The notes: generated by a model not told the origin, from the sequence alone. Shown: positions 32,544 through 42,084, counted from the stretch's first letter. The stretch: DNA of 64,000 bases from Oscillospiraceae bacterium (GCA_910575265.1 CAJTEA010000003.1:1-64000), one strand, 5' to 3'. Made by a program: numbers and translations.

Positions 32544-34085
32544 TTATGCCTTGGCGGTGTCGCGGATGATGTAGCCCATAATGCCCTCCTGGGTAGCGTC
32601 CGCGGCGTCCAGCTCCGCCAGCAGGCGGCCCTCGTTCATCACGTAGATGCGGTCGCACATGCCCAGCAGCTCGGGCAGCTCGGAGGAGATCATCATCACC
32701 GACTTGCCCTGCGCCACCATCTCGTTGATCAGGCAGTAGATCTCGTATTTCGCGCCCACATCGATGCCGCGGGTGGGCTCATCCATAATGAGGATATCGG
32801 GCCCGGTGAACATCCATTTGCCCAGCAAGGCCTTCTGCTGATTGCCGCCGGACAGGTTGCCCACGTTCTGCTCAATGGTGGGGGTTTTAGTGCCCATATC
32901 CCTGGTCATCTGTTCCGCCACCCCGATTTCCCGGTCGGTATCAATGATGCCGCCCCGGCACACCTTGTCCAGCCGGGCCAGGGTGGTGTTGAAGCGGATG
33001 GACTCGCCCAGGATCAGGCCGTTGGTTTTCCGGTCCTCCGTGACGTAGGCCAGCCCCCGGCGGATAGCGTCCTGGGGTGACTTCAGCTCCACCCTCTGAC
33101 CGCCGATGTACAGCTCGCCGGAGATGCCGGTGCCGTAGCTGCGACCGAAGATGGACATGGCCAGTTCGGTGCGCCCCGCCCCCTGAAGGCCGGAGAAGCC
33201 CACCACCTCGCCTCTGCGAATGTGGAAGGAGATGTTGTCATCTACCACCCGCTCAGGGTACAGGGGGTGGTGGACCGTCCAGTTTTTTACCTCCAGATTG
33301 ACCTCATCCTGAACGTTGTGCTCCCGGACAGGGTAGCGGTCCTCCATGGAGCGGCCCACCATGCCCTGGATAATCCGGTCCTCGCTGAATTCATCCACGC
33401 CCTTGACCAGGGTCTCAATGGTGGAGCCGTCCCGGATAATGGTGGCCTTGTCCGCGCAGTAGATAATCTCGTTGAGCTTGTGGGTGATGATAATGGAGGT
33501 GAGCCCCTCCTTTTTAAACTCGATCAGCAGGTCCAGCAGCATTTTGGCGTCCTCGTCGTTGAGGGAGGAGGTCGGCTCGTCCAAAATGAGCAGCTTCACC
33601 TTTTTGGAGAAGGCTTTGGCGATTTCCACCAGCTGCTGTTTGCCGGTTCCGATATCCTTGACCAGGGTCTGGGCCGACTCGTTCAGCCCCACCTGGCGCA
33701 TATGCCGCTCCGACTCGCTGTAGGTTTTGTCCCAATCAATATATCCCATGGAATTTTTGATCTCGTTGCCCAAAAACATGTTCTCCCCAATGGACAACAG
33801 GGGAATGAGGGCCAGCTCCTGGTGGATAATCACGATGCCCAGGGCCTCGCTGTCCTTCTGGGTCTTGAACTGGCACAGCTTGCCCTCGTAATAAATCTCG
33901 CCGGTGTAGCTTCCGACGGGATAGGTGCCCGACAGCACATTCATCAGGGTGGATTTGCCGGCGCCGTTCTCGCCAATCAGCGCGTGGATTTCTCCGGACT
34001 CCACCTTCAGGTTCACATTGTCCAGGGCCTTGACGCCGGGAAACAGTTTTGTGATAGCCTTCATTTCTAAAATTGTATTTGCCAA
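32544..34085 (-). CDS. gguA: Sugar ABC transporter ATPase GguA (two ATPase domains)
   Basis: This 513-aa CUT2 ATPase has tandem ABC domains. The first has Walker [11 protein letters not shown], the signature [16 protein letters not shown] and Walker [11 protein letters not shown]. The second has a degenerate Walker A ([10 protein letters not shown]), the signature [14 protein letters not shown] and Walker [13 protein letters not shown]. This asymmetry is normal for RbsA/XylG/GguA. It drives uptake through GguB. Expression is tied to the upstream chvE promoter; a hairpin between the two genes likely lowers its level. Confidence 0.95.
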   Translation of the reverse strand: MANTILEMKAITKLFPGVKALDNVNLKVESGEIHALIGENGAGKSTLMNVLSGTYPVGSYTGEIYYEGKLCQFKTQKDSEALGIVIIHQELALIPLLSIGENMFLGNEIKNSMGYIDWDKTYSESERHMRQVGLNESAQTLVKDIGTGKQQLVEIAKAFSKKVKLLILDEPTSSLNDEDAKMLLDLLIEFKKEGLTSIIITHKLNEIIYCADKATIIRDGSTIETLVKGVDEFSEDRIIQGMVGRSMEDRYPVREHNVQDEVNLEVKNWTVHHPLYPERVVDDNISFHIRRGEVVGFSGLQGAGRTELAMSIFGRSYGTGISGELYIGGQRVELKSPQDAIRRGLAYVTEDRKTNGLILGESIRFNTTLARLDKVCRGGIIDTDREIGVAEQMTRDMGTKTPTIEQNVGNLSGGNQQKALLGKWMFTGPDILIMDEPTRGIDVGAKYEIYCLINEMVAQGKSVMMISSELPELLGMCDRIYVMNEGRLLAELDAADATQEGIMGYIIRDTAKA

Positions 34086-34124
34086 GCGGTGCTCCTCCTC
34101 TCAGGGCTCTCTCAATCAATGTAA

Positions 34125-34152
34125 AGCGGACGGGGCGTCTGCCCCGTCCGCT
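34125..34152 (-). terminator. Intercistronic hairpin between chvE and gguA
   Basis: AGCGGACGGGGC-GTCT-GCCCCGTCCGCT, a 12-bp perfect stem, is followed on the reverse strand only by TTACATTG. It is therefore probably a partial terminator or mRNA-stabilising element after the binding-protein gene. Confidence 0.7.
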
Positions 34153-34184
34153 GGGTCGTCGCTTCTTTCAAAGGTTATGCGGTT

Positions 34185-35378
34185 TTAGCCGTTGGTGGCC
34201 TCCAGATAGCCGTCAGCGCCCACCTTGTAGTAGCCGGGAGTGACCAGCTTCTCTTCCATGTTGTCGGCGGTGACCACGTCAGGCACCAGCAGGAAGGAGG
34301 GGCACTTGTGACCGGGGGTGGTCTCATAGGAGTCGGTGTCGTAGGCGCACTCGAAGCTCCAGCCGGAGGCGGAGATCAGGCTCGCGTCGGCGGTCTTGCC
34401 GTCCAGGATGGCCTTGGCCAGGTCCAAAGTGACAACGGCCTCGTTGGCCACGGCCTTGTACACAGTCATGGACTGCACGCCGTCCTTGATGTTGCGCAGG
34501 TTGGCCACGTCGCCGTCCTGGCCGGTGATGATGACGGGGTTGCCGCCGGCGTAGTCAGAGGTGATGGCCTGGGCCACACCCAGAGAGGTGGAGTCGTTGG
34601 AGCAGAGCCAGGCGTCCAGCTTGGTGCCGTCCGCGTAGAAGGAGGCCAGCACGTTCTGCGCCCGGTTCAGGGCGTTCTCGGTTTTCCAGCCGGCGGTGCC
34701 TACCACGTCAAAGGCGGTCTGGCCGGAGACAACGTTCAGCTTGCCGTTGTCGATGTAGGGCTGAAGGATGGAGATGGCGCCGTTGTAGAAGAAGGGGGCG
34801 TTATTGTCGGCGGGGTCGCCGGCGGTGAACTCAATGTTAAAGGGGCCGGCGGCGTTGTCCAGGTCCAGGGCGTCCTTCACATAGGTGCCCTGGAGGACGC
34901 CCACGGTGAAGTTGTCAAAGGAGACGTAGTAAGACACGTTGTCGTTCATGATCAGACGGTCATAGGCGATGACGGGAATGCCTGCGGCGCCGGCGTCGTT
35001 CATCACGGTGTTCAGGGAGTTGCCGTCGATGGCGGCGATGACCAGCAGGTCCACGCCCTGGGCCAACATGTTCTGGATGTCGTTTACCTGCTGCTCAGAC
35101 TTGTCATCGGAATAGGTGACAATGGTCTTGTAGCCGGCGGCCTGGAACTGCTTATCCAGATAGTCACCGTCACGGTTCCACCGCTCCAGGGACTGAGTGG
35201 GCATGGCGATGCCGACCGTTTTGCCCTCGCCGCCGCCAGACTGGTCGGCCGACTGGCTGGCGCCGCCGCCCTGGCTGCCGCTGTTGGGAGCGGAACCGCT
35301 GCCGCTGCCGCCGCCGCCGCAGGCGACGAGAGAGAGGGACATACAGGCCGCGAGGATCAGTGCCAGTGTCTTTTTCAT
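34185..35378 (-). CDS. chvE: Multiple-sugar-binding lipoprotein ChvE-like
   Basis: This 397-aa periplasmic-binding-type protein is lipid-anchored (MKKTLALILAACMSLSLVAC then GGGG). The mature protein has VGIAMPTQSLERWNRDGDYL, YSDDKSEQQVNDIQNMLAQG, VDLLVIAAIDG, IPVIAYDRLI and VIITGQDGDVANLRNIKDGV, the ChvE/XylF pattern for binding xylose, galactose or arabinose. The ATG at 35378 is preferred because GGAGG is eight bases upstream; the ATG at 35384 is too close. First gene of the transporter operon; its promoter carries a ROK-type operator in the spacer. Confidence 0.93.
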   Translation of the reverse strand: MKKTLALILAACMSLSLVACGGGGSGSGSAPNSGSQGGGASQSADQSGGGEGKTVGIAMPTQSLERWNRDGDYLDKQFQAAGYKTIVTYSDDKSEQQVNDIQNMLAQGVDLLVIAAIDGNSLNTVMNDAGAAGIPVIAYDRLIMNDNVSYYVSFDNFTVGVLQGTYVKDALDLDNAAGPFNIEFTAGDPADNNAPFFYNGAISILQPYIDNGKLNVVSGQTAFDVVGTAGWKTENALNRAQNVLASFYADGTKLDAWLCSNDSTSLGVAQAITSDYAGGNPVIITGQDGDVANLRNIKDGVQSMTVYKAVANEAVVTLDLAKAILDGKTADASLISASGWSFECAYDTDSYETTPGHKCPSFLLVPDVVTADNMEEKLVTPGYYKVGADGYLEATNG

Positions 35379-35452
35379 ATTCATTTCCTCCTAATTGATT
35401 CGTTGTTTCCGAAACCGGGGAACGTACGGAAGCGATTGCTTCTGTAGCTGTA

Positions 35453-35481
35453 ATTTTATAAAGTAACTTTATTTATGTCAA
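35453..35481 (-). promoter_or_regulatory. chvE operon promoter with operator in the spacer
   Basis: On the reverse strand: TTGACA (35481-35476), exactly 17 bp, TAAAAT (35458-35453). The spacer is almost entirely the motif AAAGTAACTTTATTTA (forward-strand reading 35460-35475), which recurs in inverted orientation at 35572-35587. A repressor on it would exclude RNA polymerase. Confidence 0.8.
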
Positions 35482-35571
35482 TACCTTTTTGCTATTTCAC
35501 TATAAATTTGTCGCTAATATATGAAAACAATCGAGGGTAATTGTGCATTTAGACGGAAATAAACATTTGAT

Positions 35572-35587
35572 TAAATAAAATTACTTT
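35572..35587. promoter_or_regulatory. Second copy of the 16-bp operator, inverted
   Basis: Read on the reverse strand this is AAAGTAATTTTATTTA, 15 of 16 bases identical to the site in the chvE promoter and 112 bp away. The pair brackets the intergenic region beside the ROK regulator gene, suggesting DNA looping or dual-site repression by it. Confidence 0.7.
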
Positions 35588-35637
35588 CCTAATTGTGAAG
35601 AAACGCTGGAACCGCGCGGATTTTTTCAAAAATCAAA

Positions 35638-35665
35638 TTGACTGTCGCCTGGTTTGTGATACAAT
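35638..35665 (+). promoter_or_regulatory. Promoter of the ROK regulator gene
   Basis: TTGACT (35638-35643), a 16-bp spacer and TACAAT (35660-35665) lie 32 bp before the chosen start codon. Confidence 0.65.
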
Positions 35666-35696
35666 TAAAACAATTTTATAAAAGTGAGGAATGAAT

Positions 35697-36836
35697 ATGG
35701 ACATGGACTCCGGCCTGACAGATCGCCGGCGGCAGACCCGAAACAATATTTACCGCTATATCTACGACGTCAAGGGCTTCTGCTCCCGGCAGAGTCTGGC
35801 CAGGGAGCTGGGGCTCAGCCTGCCCACCGTTTATCAGAATCTGGCCGACCTGATGTCCGCCGGGCTGGTGCGGGACTCCGGAGAGCTCCAGTCCACCGGC
35901 GGGCGCAAGGCCAGCGGCCTGTCCATTGTGCCTGACGCCCGGATCGCGGTGGGTATCTCGGTGACGGAGCACCGCCTGCGTCTGGCGGCCGCCGACCTGC
36001 TGCTGAATGAGCTGGCCTATCGGGAGTTGGAGAATGTTCCTATCGTCAGCTTCGCGGACATGGGGGAGCTGCTGGCCCAGTCGCTGGAACAGTTTTTAGA
36101 CGGCTGTTCCATCAACAGGGAAAAGCTTCTGGGGGTGGGGATCGCTCTGCCCGCCGTTATGTCGCCGGACAGCCGTTATATCACCGCGGCCCCCACCCTG
36201 CGCCTGAAGGACACCCTGCTGGAGGGGCTGACCGACTCCATACCCTACCCCACCTATGTGGAAAATGACGCCACCAGCGGCGGACACGCGGAGCTGTTTG
36301 TCCGGGGAAGCAGCCGGAACATGGCCTATCTCTCCCTGGAAAACGGCATCGGCGGCGCGATTCTGTTCGCCGGGGCCCCCTATGTGGGGGATAACCGCCG
36401 AAGCGGTGAGTTTGGTCATATGTGTGTGGAGCCTGGCGGGATGCGCTGTACCTGCGGGCGGCAGGGCTGTCTGGAAGCGTACTGCTCCCCGCGGCGAATC
36501 CGGGCGGCCTTTGGAATTCCCCTGGAGGAATTTTTCCCCAAGCTGGAGAGCCGAGGCGGACAGAGCGCGGAGTACGAGGCGCTGTGGGATAACATGCTTC
36601 GCCACCTGGCTATAGGCATCTGTAATATCCGGATGACGCTGGACTGCGATGTGGTGCTGGGTGGATTTTTGAGTGAGTTTTTAGCGCCCTACCTTCCCCG
36701 TTTAAAGGAGTATGTGGCCGGGATCAATCCCTTTGAGTCGGACACGGACTATCTGCATCTGAGCACTCTCCGCCGCCATACAGTTCCGCTGGGGGTCGCG
36801 CTCCATTTTATTGTTGATTTTTTAGAGCGTATTTGA
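35697..36836 (+). CDS. ROK-family transcriptional regulator (XylR-like)
   Basis: This 379-aa protein has an N-terminal winged HTH (NNIYRYIYDVKGFCSRQSLA, ELGLSLPTVYQNLADLMSAG) and a ROK sugar-kinase-like sensor domain. The ROK signature is visible as GEFGHMCVEPGGMRCTCGRQ and GCLEAYCS. GISVTEHRLRLAAADLLLNE replaces the catalytic ATP site, as usual in regulators. The ATG at 35697 has AAGTGAGGA at good distance; the ATG at 35691 is too near it. Divergent from chvE and bracketed by a repeated operator, it most likely represses the pentose operon until sugar binds. Confidence 0.92.
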   Translation: MDMDSGLTDRRRQTRNNIYRYIYDVKGFCSRQSLARELGLSLPTVYQNLADLMSAGLVRDSGELQSTGGRKASGLSIVPDARIAVGISVTEHRLRLAAADLLLNELAYRELENVPIVSFADMGELLAQSLEQFLDGCSINREKLLGVGIALPAVMSPDSRYITAAPTLRLKDTLLEGLTDSIPYPTYVENDATSGGHAELFVRGSSRNMAYLSLENGIGGAILFAGAPYVGDNRRSGEFGHMCVEPGGMRCTCGRQGCLEAYCSPRRIRAAFGIPLEEFFPKLESRGGQSAEYEALWDNMLRHLAIGICNIRMTLDCDVVLGGFLSEFLAPYLPRLKEYVAGINPFESDTDYLHLSTLRRHTVPLGVALHFIVDFLERI

Positions 36837-36846
36837 AGTAAAAATC

Positions 36847-36875
36847 GCGGAGAGCCTCAGCTCTCCGCAATTTTT
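36847..36875 (+). terminator. Rho-independent terminator after the ROK gene
   Basis: GCGGAGAGC-CTCA-GCTCTCCGC stem followed by AATTTTT. Confidence 0.9.
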
Positions 36876-36975
36876 GGCGCGATTTCTCCCTTATTTCCAA
36901 TAAATGTATGCGAACGTCCCACTCTGGGGCGTTTTTCTTGTGTATATGGAAGCTATTTTCAAAGGAGGAATTTTT

Positions 36976-37428
36976 ATGGCAAGCAATCAGACGGAGCGTT
37001 ACGGGCTCTCCCAGTGGGAGAAAACGGACAAGGTTATCATGGAGGATTTCAACGCGGACAACAGGAAGGTGGACAGCGCGCTGGCCGGGCAGGCGGAGGC
37101 GATCGCCGGGCTGACGGCGGCGCTGGCGAAGAAAGGCAACTGCCGGGTGGAGACCCGCGCGGTCACTACTGGCGTAAGTCACAGCCGCGAGGTCCCGCTG
37201 GTTATCCAGTTTTCCGCCGTGCCGGCTTTCTTCATCCTGTTTGATGGCCGTTCCGTCGCGTTCGGGCTGGGCGGCGCCAAAAGCGCCGTGGTCGTCGTCA
37301 ACGGGCAGTATAACGCGGGGATGACCAGTCTGTCCATCACTTGGAGCGGGAGCGAGGCGACCATTACAAACCCCGATTACGCCTCGACCTATACCCAGTA
37401 TCAGATCGCCGCGTTCTACGTCCAGTGA
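36976..37428 (+). CDS. Phage-tail-like small protein, single-gene unit
   Basis: This 150-aa protein starts MASNQTERYGLSQWEKTDKV and continues with EDFNADNRKVDSALAGQAEA. This start (YGLSQWE..D.v...DFN.DN.kiD.AL) is seen in proteins coded at the distal end of clostridial prophage tail modules. The second half is beta-rich with aromatic and Gly residues (VIQFSAVPAFFILFDGRSVA, YTQYQIAAFYVQ). AAAGGAGGAA precedes the ATG. No other phage gene is near, and strong terminators lie on both sides, so it is an orphan cargo or domesticated gene. Function unknown. Confidence 0.7.
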   Translation: MASNQTERYGLSQWEKTDKVIMEDFNADNRKVDSALAGQAEAIAGLTAALAKKGNCRVETRAVTTGVSHSREVPLVIQFSAVPAFFILFDGRSVAFGLGGAKSAVVVVNGQYNAGMTSLSITWSGSEATITNPDYASTYTQYQIAAFYVQ

Positions 37429-37430
37429 CC

Positions 37431-37470
37431 CATTACAAGGCCCGCCCTAAACAGGGCGGGCCTTGTAATG
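37431..37470. terminator. Bidirectional terminator with 18-bp perfect stem
   Basis: Arms CATTACAAGGCCCGCCCT and its exact complement flank an AAAC loop. It lies between the converging phage-like gene and the S-layer gene. Only short A/T runs flank it. Confidence 0.85.
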
Positions 37471-37499
37471 CTTTGGATCAGGCTTGTGCGGCCTTAGAA

Positions 37500-40400
37500 T
37501 CAGCTGTTGCTGGCGGTAACGGTCAGATTCGCCGCGGCGATATCATCCCCATTAACCGTCCACGTGAAGGTCAGCTCCACATTGTTAAACTTAGCTCTGT
37601 TGTTGTCGATGGTTACGGTCTCATCTTCCGCTGTCATGGTAGCGGTAGCATCTACACTCTCATCAACCTCCGCGTTCACTACCTTCGCGACCGCGCCAGT
37701 ACCGCCAGCCACAGTCGCGTTGGCCATGCCAGCGGTAGCGCTATCAGCCGTAACAGTGGCCACGACTGTACCGCCGTCCTTGAGGTAATAAACCTCACCG
37801 TCAGCCGGGGTAGTCACCCCGGTCACGGCCCAGGCAATATCGCCGTTGGTAAACAGACTGTCGTCGTCGGACAGATCGGTGATGTCAGCAGGCATGGTTA
37901 CCTTGTAGTAACCGAACTCATAGGTGTTACCAGCCACAAGGAATCCAGCCTTTGCGGTGTTCACCTTATTGCTCATAGTGGTAGTTGTGACGCCTTCTCC
38001 GCCGGTTCCGTCCGGGGCCGCGTCCAGATCCACCAGGTATCCGCCTTCCTCGTTCCGGCCCAACCCGGCCAGGTCGGCCAGGTCGTCGAATGTCACATCA
38101 TCTATATCGGCAACGACCATGGACTTTGTCTCAGCTCCGTACTTGACCTTGACTACAACCCCACTGGTCACGCTGATGGTGGTATCATCAGCGCTGGTCA
38201 CCTTGTAGGTGGCTTCCAGCTTGTCAGTGTTGGCGGCGAGCACAGCGCTCTCCCCAATCAGGGTCGGGTCAACCGGGGTATCAGCCTGGAACTGGTAGGT
38301 CTTGCTATCATTCTTCCCGGTCAGCTCCAGGTTCAGCACGGTATCCTTGGCGATGTAGTACTTCGTACCTGTGGCGATGTTCCCGCCGGCATTACCACTG
38401 GTCGCGTTGGCCAGCTCGGTGTAGGTCGCGGTAACTGCGTCATTCAGGGTGACTGCGTAAGCGGTGGTCAGATACACATCGCCGTCGGTGGAAGAGACCG
38501 TAACAGTACCGTTAGTGCTGTCAGACGAGGAGGCCTTCGCATTCTTGCCGATCAGGAATTCGCCAGTAATCGCCGATGTGGTATCAGTTCCCGTACCGGG
38601 CGTTCCCAGGGTAACGCTGCCGCTGGTGGCCCGCTTGTAGCCGTTCAGCTCTCCATCCACAAAGAAAGCCTGCATACGCGCGGAATTCACGGTGATCGTT
38701 TCACCCAGGATGCTGCCGTCATCCAGATACATCTGGCCGCTGTTGGACAGGGAGCTCCATGTGCCGGGCTTCACAGTGATGCCGTTGAAGTAGTCACTGA
38801 CGGCGGCGGCGCACAGGTCACGGACCTGCTCGGCGGTCATCGCCTTGTCGGTGCCGTAATTCTTGTCGTAGTACTCAACGGTAAAGGTAGAGCCGGCGCG
38901 GAACACCTTGGTGAGATCGTCAAGATCACCCTTGTTGGTGTTACCGGTGTTGACCTTCTTGCCATAGGTATCGTTGAGGATGACGCTGCTGGCGACATGG
39001 TCCTTAACAATGATGATGAGGTAGCCGGTAAAGTTCTTGTCCAGCGCGTTGAGAGCGTCGCTCATGGCGTTCTCGCCGGTGAAGGTGCGGCTGATGTTCT
39101 CGTACTGGTTAACATCGGACAGCTTGCCCGGAGTGCCGTTCACGTTGTCCTTCAGCTTGGCCGTGGCGACGATCACAGGGGCGTTCTGGACATAGACACC
39201 CTTGGTGTTGGCGTTGTCGCGGAACAGAGTGCCGTTATCATACACCAGGGAGTGGGCGCCGTTGGTGAAGTTCTCGTACAGGACCACGGTCTCGTTGGCC
39301 TCGGCGGACTTCTCCACATTCGTGATATCGGTGGTGTACTTGCCGATACCGCCGCTGAAGACGTTGCCGGAGCCCATGTTGGCCCCATTAAACTTGGTCA
39401 GGTTGTCGGCGCGGCGGACTCTGTTGTCGGCGTCGAAGCGGATCTCGACCAGGTCGCCCATACCGATGTTGGCGGCGCTGAGCTGGCTGAGGTTGTCGCC
39501 CCGCTCGGTCAGAGTGACCTCCTCGCCGTCGATGATGGCCTTACGGGTCCACTCCCAAATCTCGTCAGAGGTCCGGGCGTCCGTGCCGACCAGGCGCTCC
39601 TCGCTGGGCTCGCTGTTGGGGAACAGGGCCAGCTTGGTGCCGGTGCCCTGGTCGTCGCCCAGGACCACGGCGGCGATCACAACGCCCTTGTCATTGTACA
39701 GGGTGTAGATCTCACTCTTGGGGAATACCAGGTCGTTGGCGGTAGTGTTGTTTCGATCGCCGTTCTCCAGGGACCTCTCCAGATCCGCCTCGGCCAGGGA
39801 GACGGCCTTGATGTTGGTGTTGGCGATGCCCACCGTGACGGAGTCAACATCGCTGATGATGGCGGTGCGGGGGTTGCCGCTGGTGGTATCGCCTACCACA
39901 TAGTTCTTATCCGTTGTACCGCCAATGCCGTCAGTCAGGCCGTTGCCGGCGCTGGTCAGGCTGTTGCTGGCGTCCACAGTACCACCCAGTTGGGTCTTGG
40001 CTTCGATGACGCTCATCTCGGCGTTGATGTAGATGGTCTTGTCGTTGCCGTAGACGCGGATATCGGTGGTGCCGTTGTTGGCCACCAGGGTGGTGTGGCC
40101 CTTGTCAATGGTGTAGGAGCTGGTTCCGCGGATGCCGTCGGCGCTGCCATTGTTGGCGGTGTGGTAGGCGTTCTGCGCCCACTGGGCGATCTTGCCGCCG
40201 CCAATGGACAGAGGCACGGCCTTCAGGGTGTAAATGTCCTTATTGTTCACCGTATAGGTGCACCAGGTGTTGATGATGGGCCCCATGTTGCGGAACGCGT
40301 TCACGCCCGTGCTCTTGCTCATATCCACCTCGATCACATCGGTGGTGCCGTCGGTGAAGATGGCCCGCATGGTGATCGTCGTGTTGTACATATCACTGTA

Positions 40401-41672
40401 GCCGCCCTCGGTGCCAGTGATAAACACATACTGGGTGGGATCCTCGATCTGCTCAATGCCGATCAGATAGCCATACTCGTCCAGGATGACGTTGTAGGTC
40501 ATATCCTTCAGGTTGATGTTGCCGTTGACCGAGGTATACTCGTCCAGATCGCCGGGGTTGTACAGGGCGGTGTTGGCGTAATCATACTGTGTGCCGTCGG
40601 AGATCACGTAATTGGTCTTGCTGAAGCCGGTCAGGTTCACGGCGCTGAGGATCTCAGGAACGATGATCTCCTGGATATCGCCGTCCGCCACATGGACCAG
40701 GAAGAGATCGTCCTTCTTGGCGTCCTTCAGCAGCTCGAAGTCCTCGCCGGCGGGGGTCAGGACCTCAGTGAAGGGGGTGCCGCGGTTGGTGGTATCCTTC
40801 ACCAGCGCGGTGCTGTTGGCCACGAAATCCACACCGTAGACGGTCAGGTCGATCTCCTCGTCCTTGGTGTTGTAATCCTCGCGGGCCTTGGCCACATAGG
40901 TGTTGATAATGGAGATGTAGACGGTGGGGTTCACGCTGCTGGTGTCCACGTAGACCTCAGTCAGAACGCCCTTGCCGGTGCGGCCCTCAATGGCGTTGAA
41001 CTTGACCTCCGTGCTGGTGCGGGGAGTGTACTCAGCCCGGTAACCCACGTTCACACCGTTGACCTCCATGCCGGGAGTGCCGGTGAAGGTCACCATCTCG
41101 GAACGCAGGGCGTTCAGGGCCATCCGGGCCACCTGGTTGCGGGTCATGGAGGCGGTGGCGCTGGAGCCTACGCCCTCAAAGATCCCGATCTGGGTGCCCT
41201 GGCGGACGGTGACGACCTCAAAGCCGTCATTGTAGTCCTCGGCATACTTGAAGTAGCCCAGGGCGCGCATCATCATGCTGGCGGCCTGGACGGGGGTGAT
41301 CCCGTCGTTGGAGCCATAGGTGTTGGCGCTGTAGCCGGAGGTGACGCCGTTGGCGTAGCACGCGCCCACGTAGCCCCGGGCCCAGGTGGGCACGTCGGTA
41401 AAGGGACAGGTGGCCTCATAGTACTGGTAGTCCAGGTTCAGCAGCAGGGCCATGACAACCGCCATCTCAACACGGGTCACATTCCGGTCGGGATCGAAGT
41501 TGCCGTTTTCGTCGCCCCGCATGACCTGTACGGCCTGCAGAACCTCAATGGCCTCGACGTTGTCGTTGTCGTCAACGTCGGGGTAGCCCTTGGCGCTGGC
41601 CCCGACAACCATCATGCCAAGCAGCATGACAGAAGCCAGGGTCAGGCTGAGAGCCCGCTTCAGGTTTCTCAT
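37500..41672 (-). CDS. Large S-layer-type surface protein with SLH domains
   Basis: This 1,390-aa secreted protein has a signal peptide (MRNLKRALSLTLASVMLLGM up to ASA) and SLH repeats in residues 28-200 (GYPDVDDNDNVEAIEVLQAV, FDPDRNVTRVEMAVVMALLL, CPFTDVPTWARGYVGACYAN, ITPVQAASMMMRALGYF). These bind pyruvylated cell-wall polymer. About 1,150 residues rich in Thr, Asn, Asp and Val follow, with repeated beta-domains (e.g. GVLTEVYVDTSSVNPTVYIS, DITDLSDDDSLFTNGDIAWA), low in Cys and Trp. This is the profile of a main S-layer or adhesin. AAAGGAGGAATATCC precedes the ATG. No promoter is obvious in the 400 bp upstream. Confidence 0.9.
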   Translation of the reverse strand: MRNLKRALSLTLASVMLLGMMVVGASAKGYPDVDDNDNVEAIEVLQAVQVMRGDENGNFDPDRNVTRVEMAVVMALLLNLDYQYYEATCPFTDVPTWARGYVGACYANGVTSGYSANTYGSNDGITPVQAASMMMRALGYFKYAEDYNDGFEVVTVRQGTQIGIFEGVGSSATASMTRNQVARMALNALRSEMVTFTGTPGMEVNGVNVGYRAEYTPRTSTEVKFNAIEGRTGKGVLTEVYVDTSSVNPTVYISIINTYVAKAREDYNTKDEEIDLTVYGVDFVANSTALVKDTTNRGTPFTEVLTPAGEDFELLKDAKKDDLFLVHVADGDIQEIIVPEILSAVNLTGFSKTNYVISDGTQYDYANTALYNPGDLDEYTSVNGNINLKDMTYNVILDEYGYLIGIEQIEDPTQYVFITGTEGGYSDMYNTTITMRAIFTDGTTDVIEVDMSKSTGVNAFRNMGPIINTWCTYTVNNKDIYTLKAVPLSIGGGKIAQWAQNAYHTANNGSADGIRGTSSYTIDKGHTTLVANNGTTDIRVYGNDKTIYINAEMSVIEAKTQLGGTVDASNSLTSAGNGLTDGIGGTTDKNYVVGDTTSGNPRTAIISDVDSVTVGIANTNIKAVSLAEADLERSLENGDRNNTTANDLVFPKSEIYTLYNDKGVVIAAVVLGDDQGTGTKLALFPNSEPSEERLVGTDARTSDEIWEWTRKAIIDGEEVTLTERGDNLSQLSAANIGMGDLVEIRFDADNRVRRADNLTKFNGANMGSGNVFSGGIGKYTTDITNVEKSAEANETVVLYENFTNGAHSLVYDNGTLFRDNANTKGVYVQNAPVIVATAKLKDNVNGTPGKLSDVNQYENISRTFTGENAMSDALNALDKNFTGYLIIIVKDHVASSVILNDTYGKKVNTGNTNKGDLDDLTKVFRAGSTFTVEYYDKNYGTDKAMTAEQVRDLCAAAVSDYFNGITVKPGTWSSLSNSGQMYLDDGSILGETITVNSARMQAFFVDGELNGYKRATSGSVTLGTPGTGTDTTSAITGEFLIGKNAKASSSDSTNGTVTVSSTDGDVYLTTAYAVTLNDAVTATYTELANATSGNAGGNIATGTKYYIAKDTVLNLELTGKNDSKTYQFQADTPVDPTLIGESAVLAANTDKLEATYKVTSADDTTISVTSGVVVKVKYGAETKSMVVADIDDVTFDDLADLAGLGRNEEGGYLVDLDAAPDGTGGEGVTTTTMSNKVNTAKAGFLVAGNTYEFGYYKVTMPADITDLSDDDSLFTNGDIAWAVTGVTTPADGEVYYLKDGGTVVATVTADSATAGMANATVAGGTGAVAKVVNAEVDESVDATATMTAEDETVTIDNNRAKFNNVELTFTWTVNGDDIAAANLTVTASNS

Positions 41673-41952
41673 TCGGATATTCCTCCTTTAAAATTTTTCG
41701 GCCTGAGAGGGGCCGTTTTTGGCTGAAACCTGAAATCCGCTTCGATTTGGTAGGCCTTTGAGATTTAACTTTTTCGAAACAGTTTTCTCCGTTTTAGCCA
41801 AATTTTTCGAGGTTCTTCAACTTTTTGTTCCCGCCACGCCCGTGTCACGCCCCTTGCGGGGGGGTGAAAAAGTCGCGGAAAGTCGGCGAAAGCCCTCCAA
41901 ACAGGGTCTTTTGGCGTAAAAAAGTAAACCTGGTAGACACCCTAAAAAATGG

Positions 41953-41993
41953 AAATCCCCCAACCTCTCGCGGCGCAAGGGGTTGGGGGATTT
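41953..41993. repeat. Inverted repeat in the S-layer upstream region
   Basis: AAATCCCCCAACC (41953-41965) pairs with GGTTGGGGGATTT (41981-41993), followed by TTT on the forward strand, so it looks like a rightward terminator with no gene feeding it. Right after it TTGGTAGACA and TTGGTAGAC occur in tandem (41995-42014), and CTGGTAGACA lies at 41928. Such GGTAGAC repeats are seen near clostridial tyrosine-integrase sites. The rest of 41,673-42,040 shows no gene. Confidence 0.55.
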
Positions 41994-42041
41994 TTTGGTA
42001 GACATTTGGTAGACTGGGCGGTGTCTGGCAAAATGGGCGCG

Positions 42042-42066
42042 AAAAAGGCCGTCCGGATGGACGGCC
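42042..42066 (-). terminator. Terminator of the SerA-like gene
   Basis: On the reverse strand GGCCGTCC-ATCC-GGACGGCC is followed by TTTTTC, 20 bp after the stop of the dehydrogenase gene. Confidence 0.88.
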
Positions 42067-42084
42067 CCGCAAAGAGGATGCGCT

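Noticed and set aside
37341-41726. A 1,461-codon forward frame opposite the S-layer gene
   Set aside because: Shadow of the S-layer gene; no domain, start signal or sensible composition.
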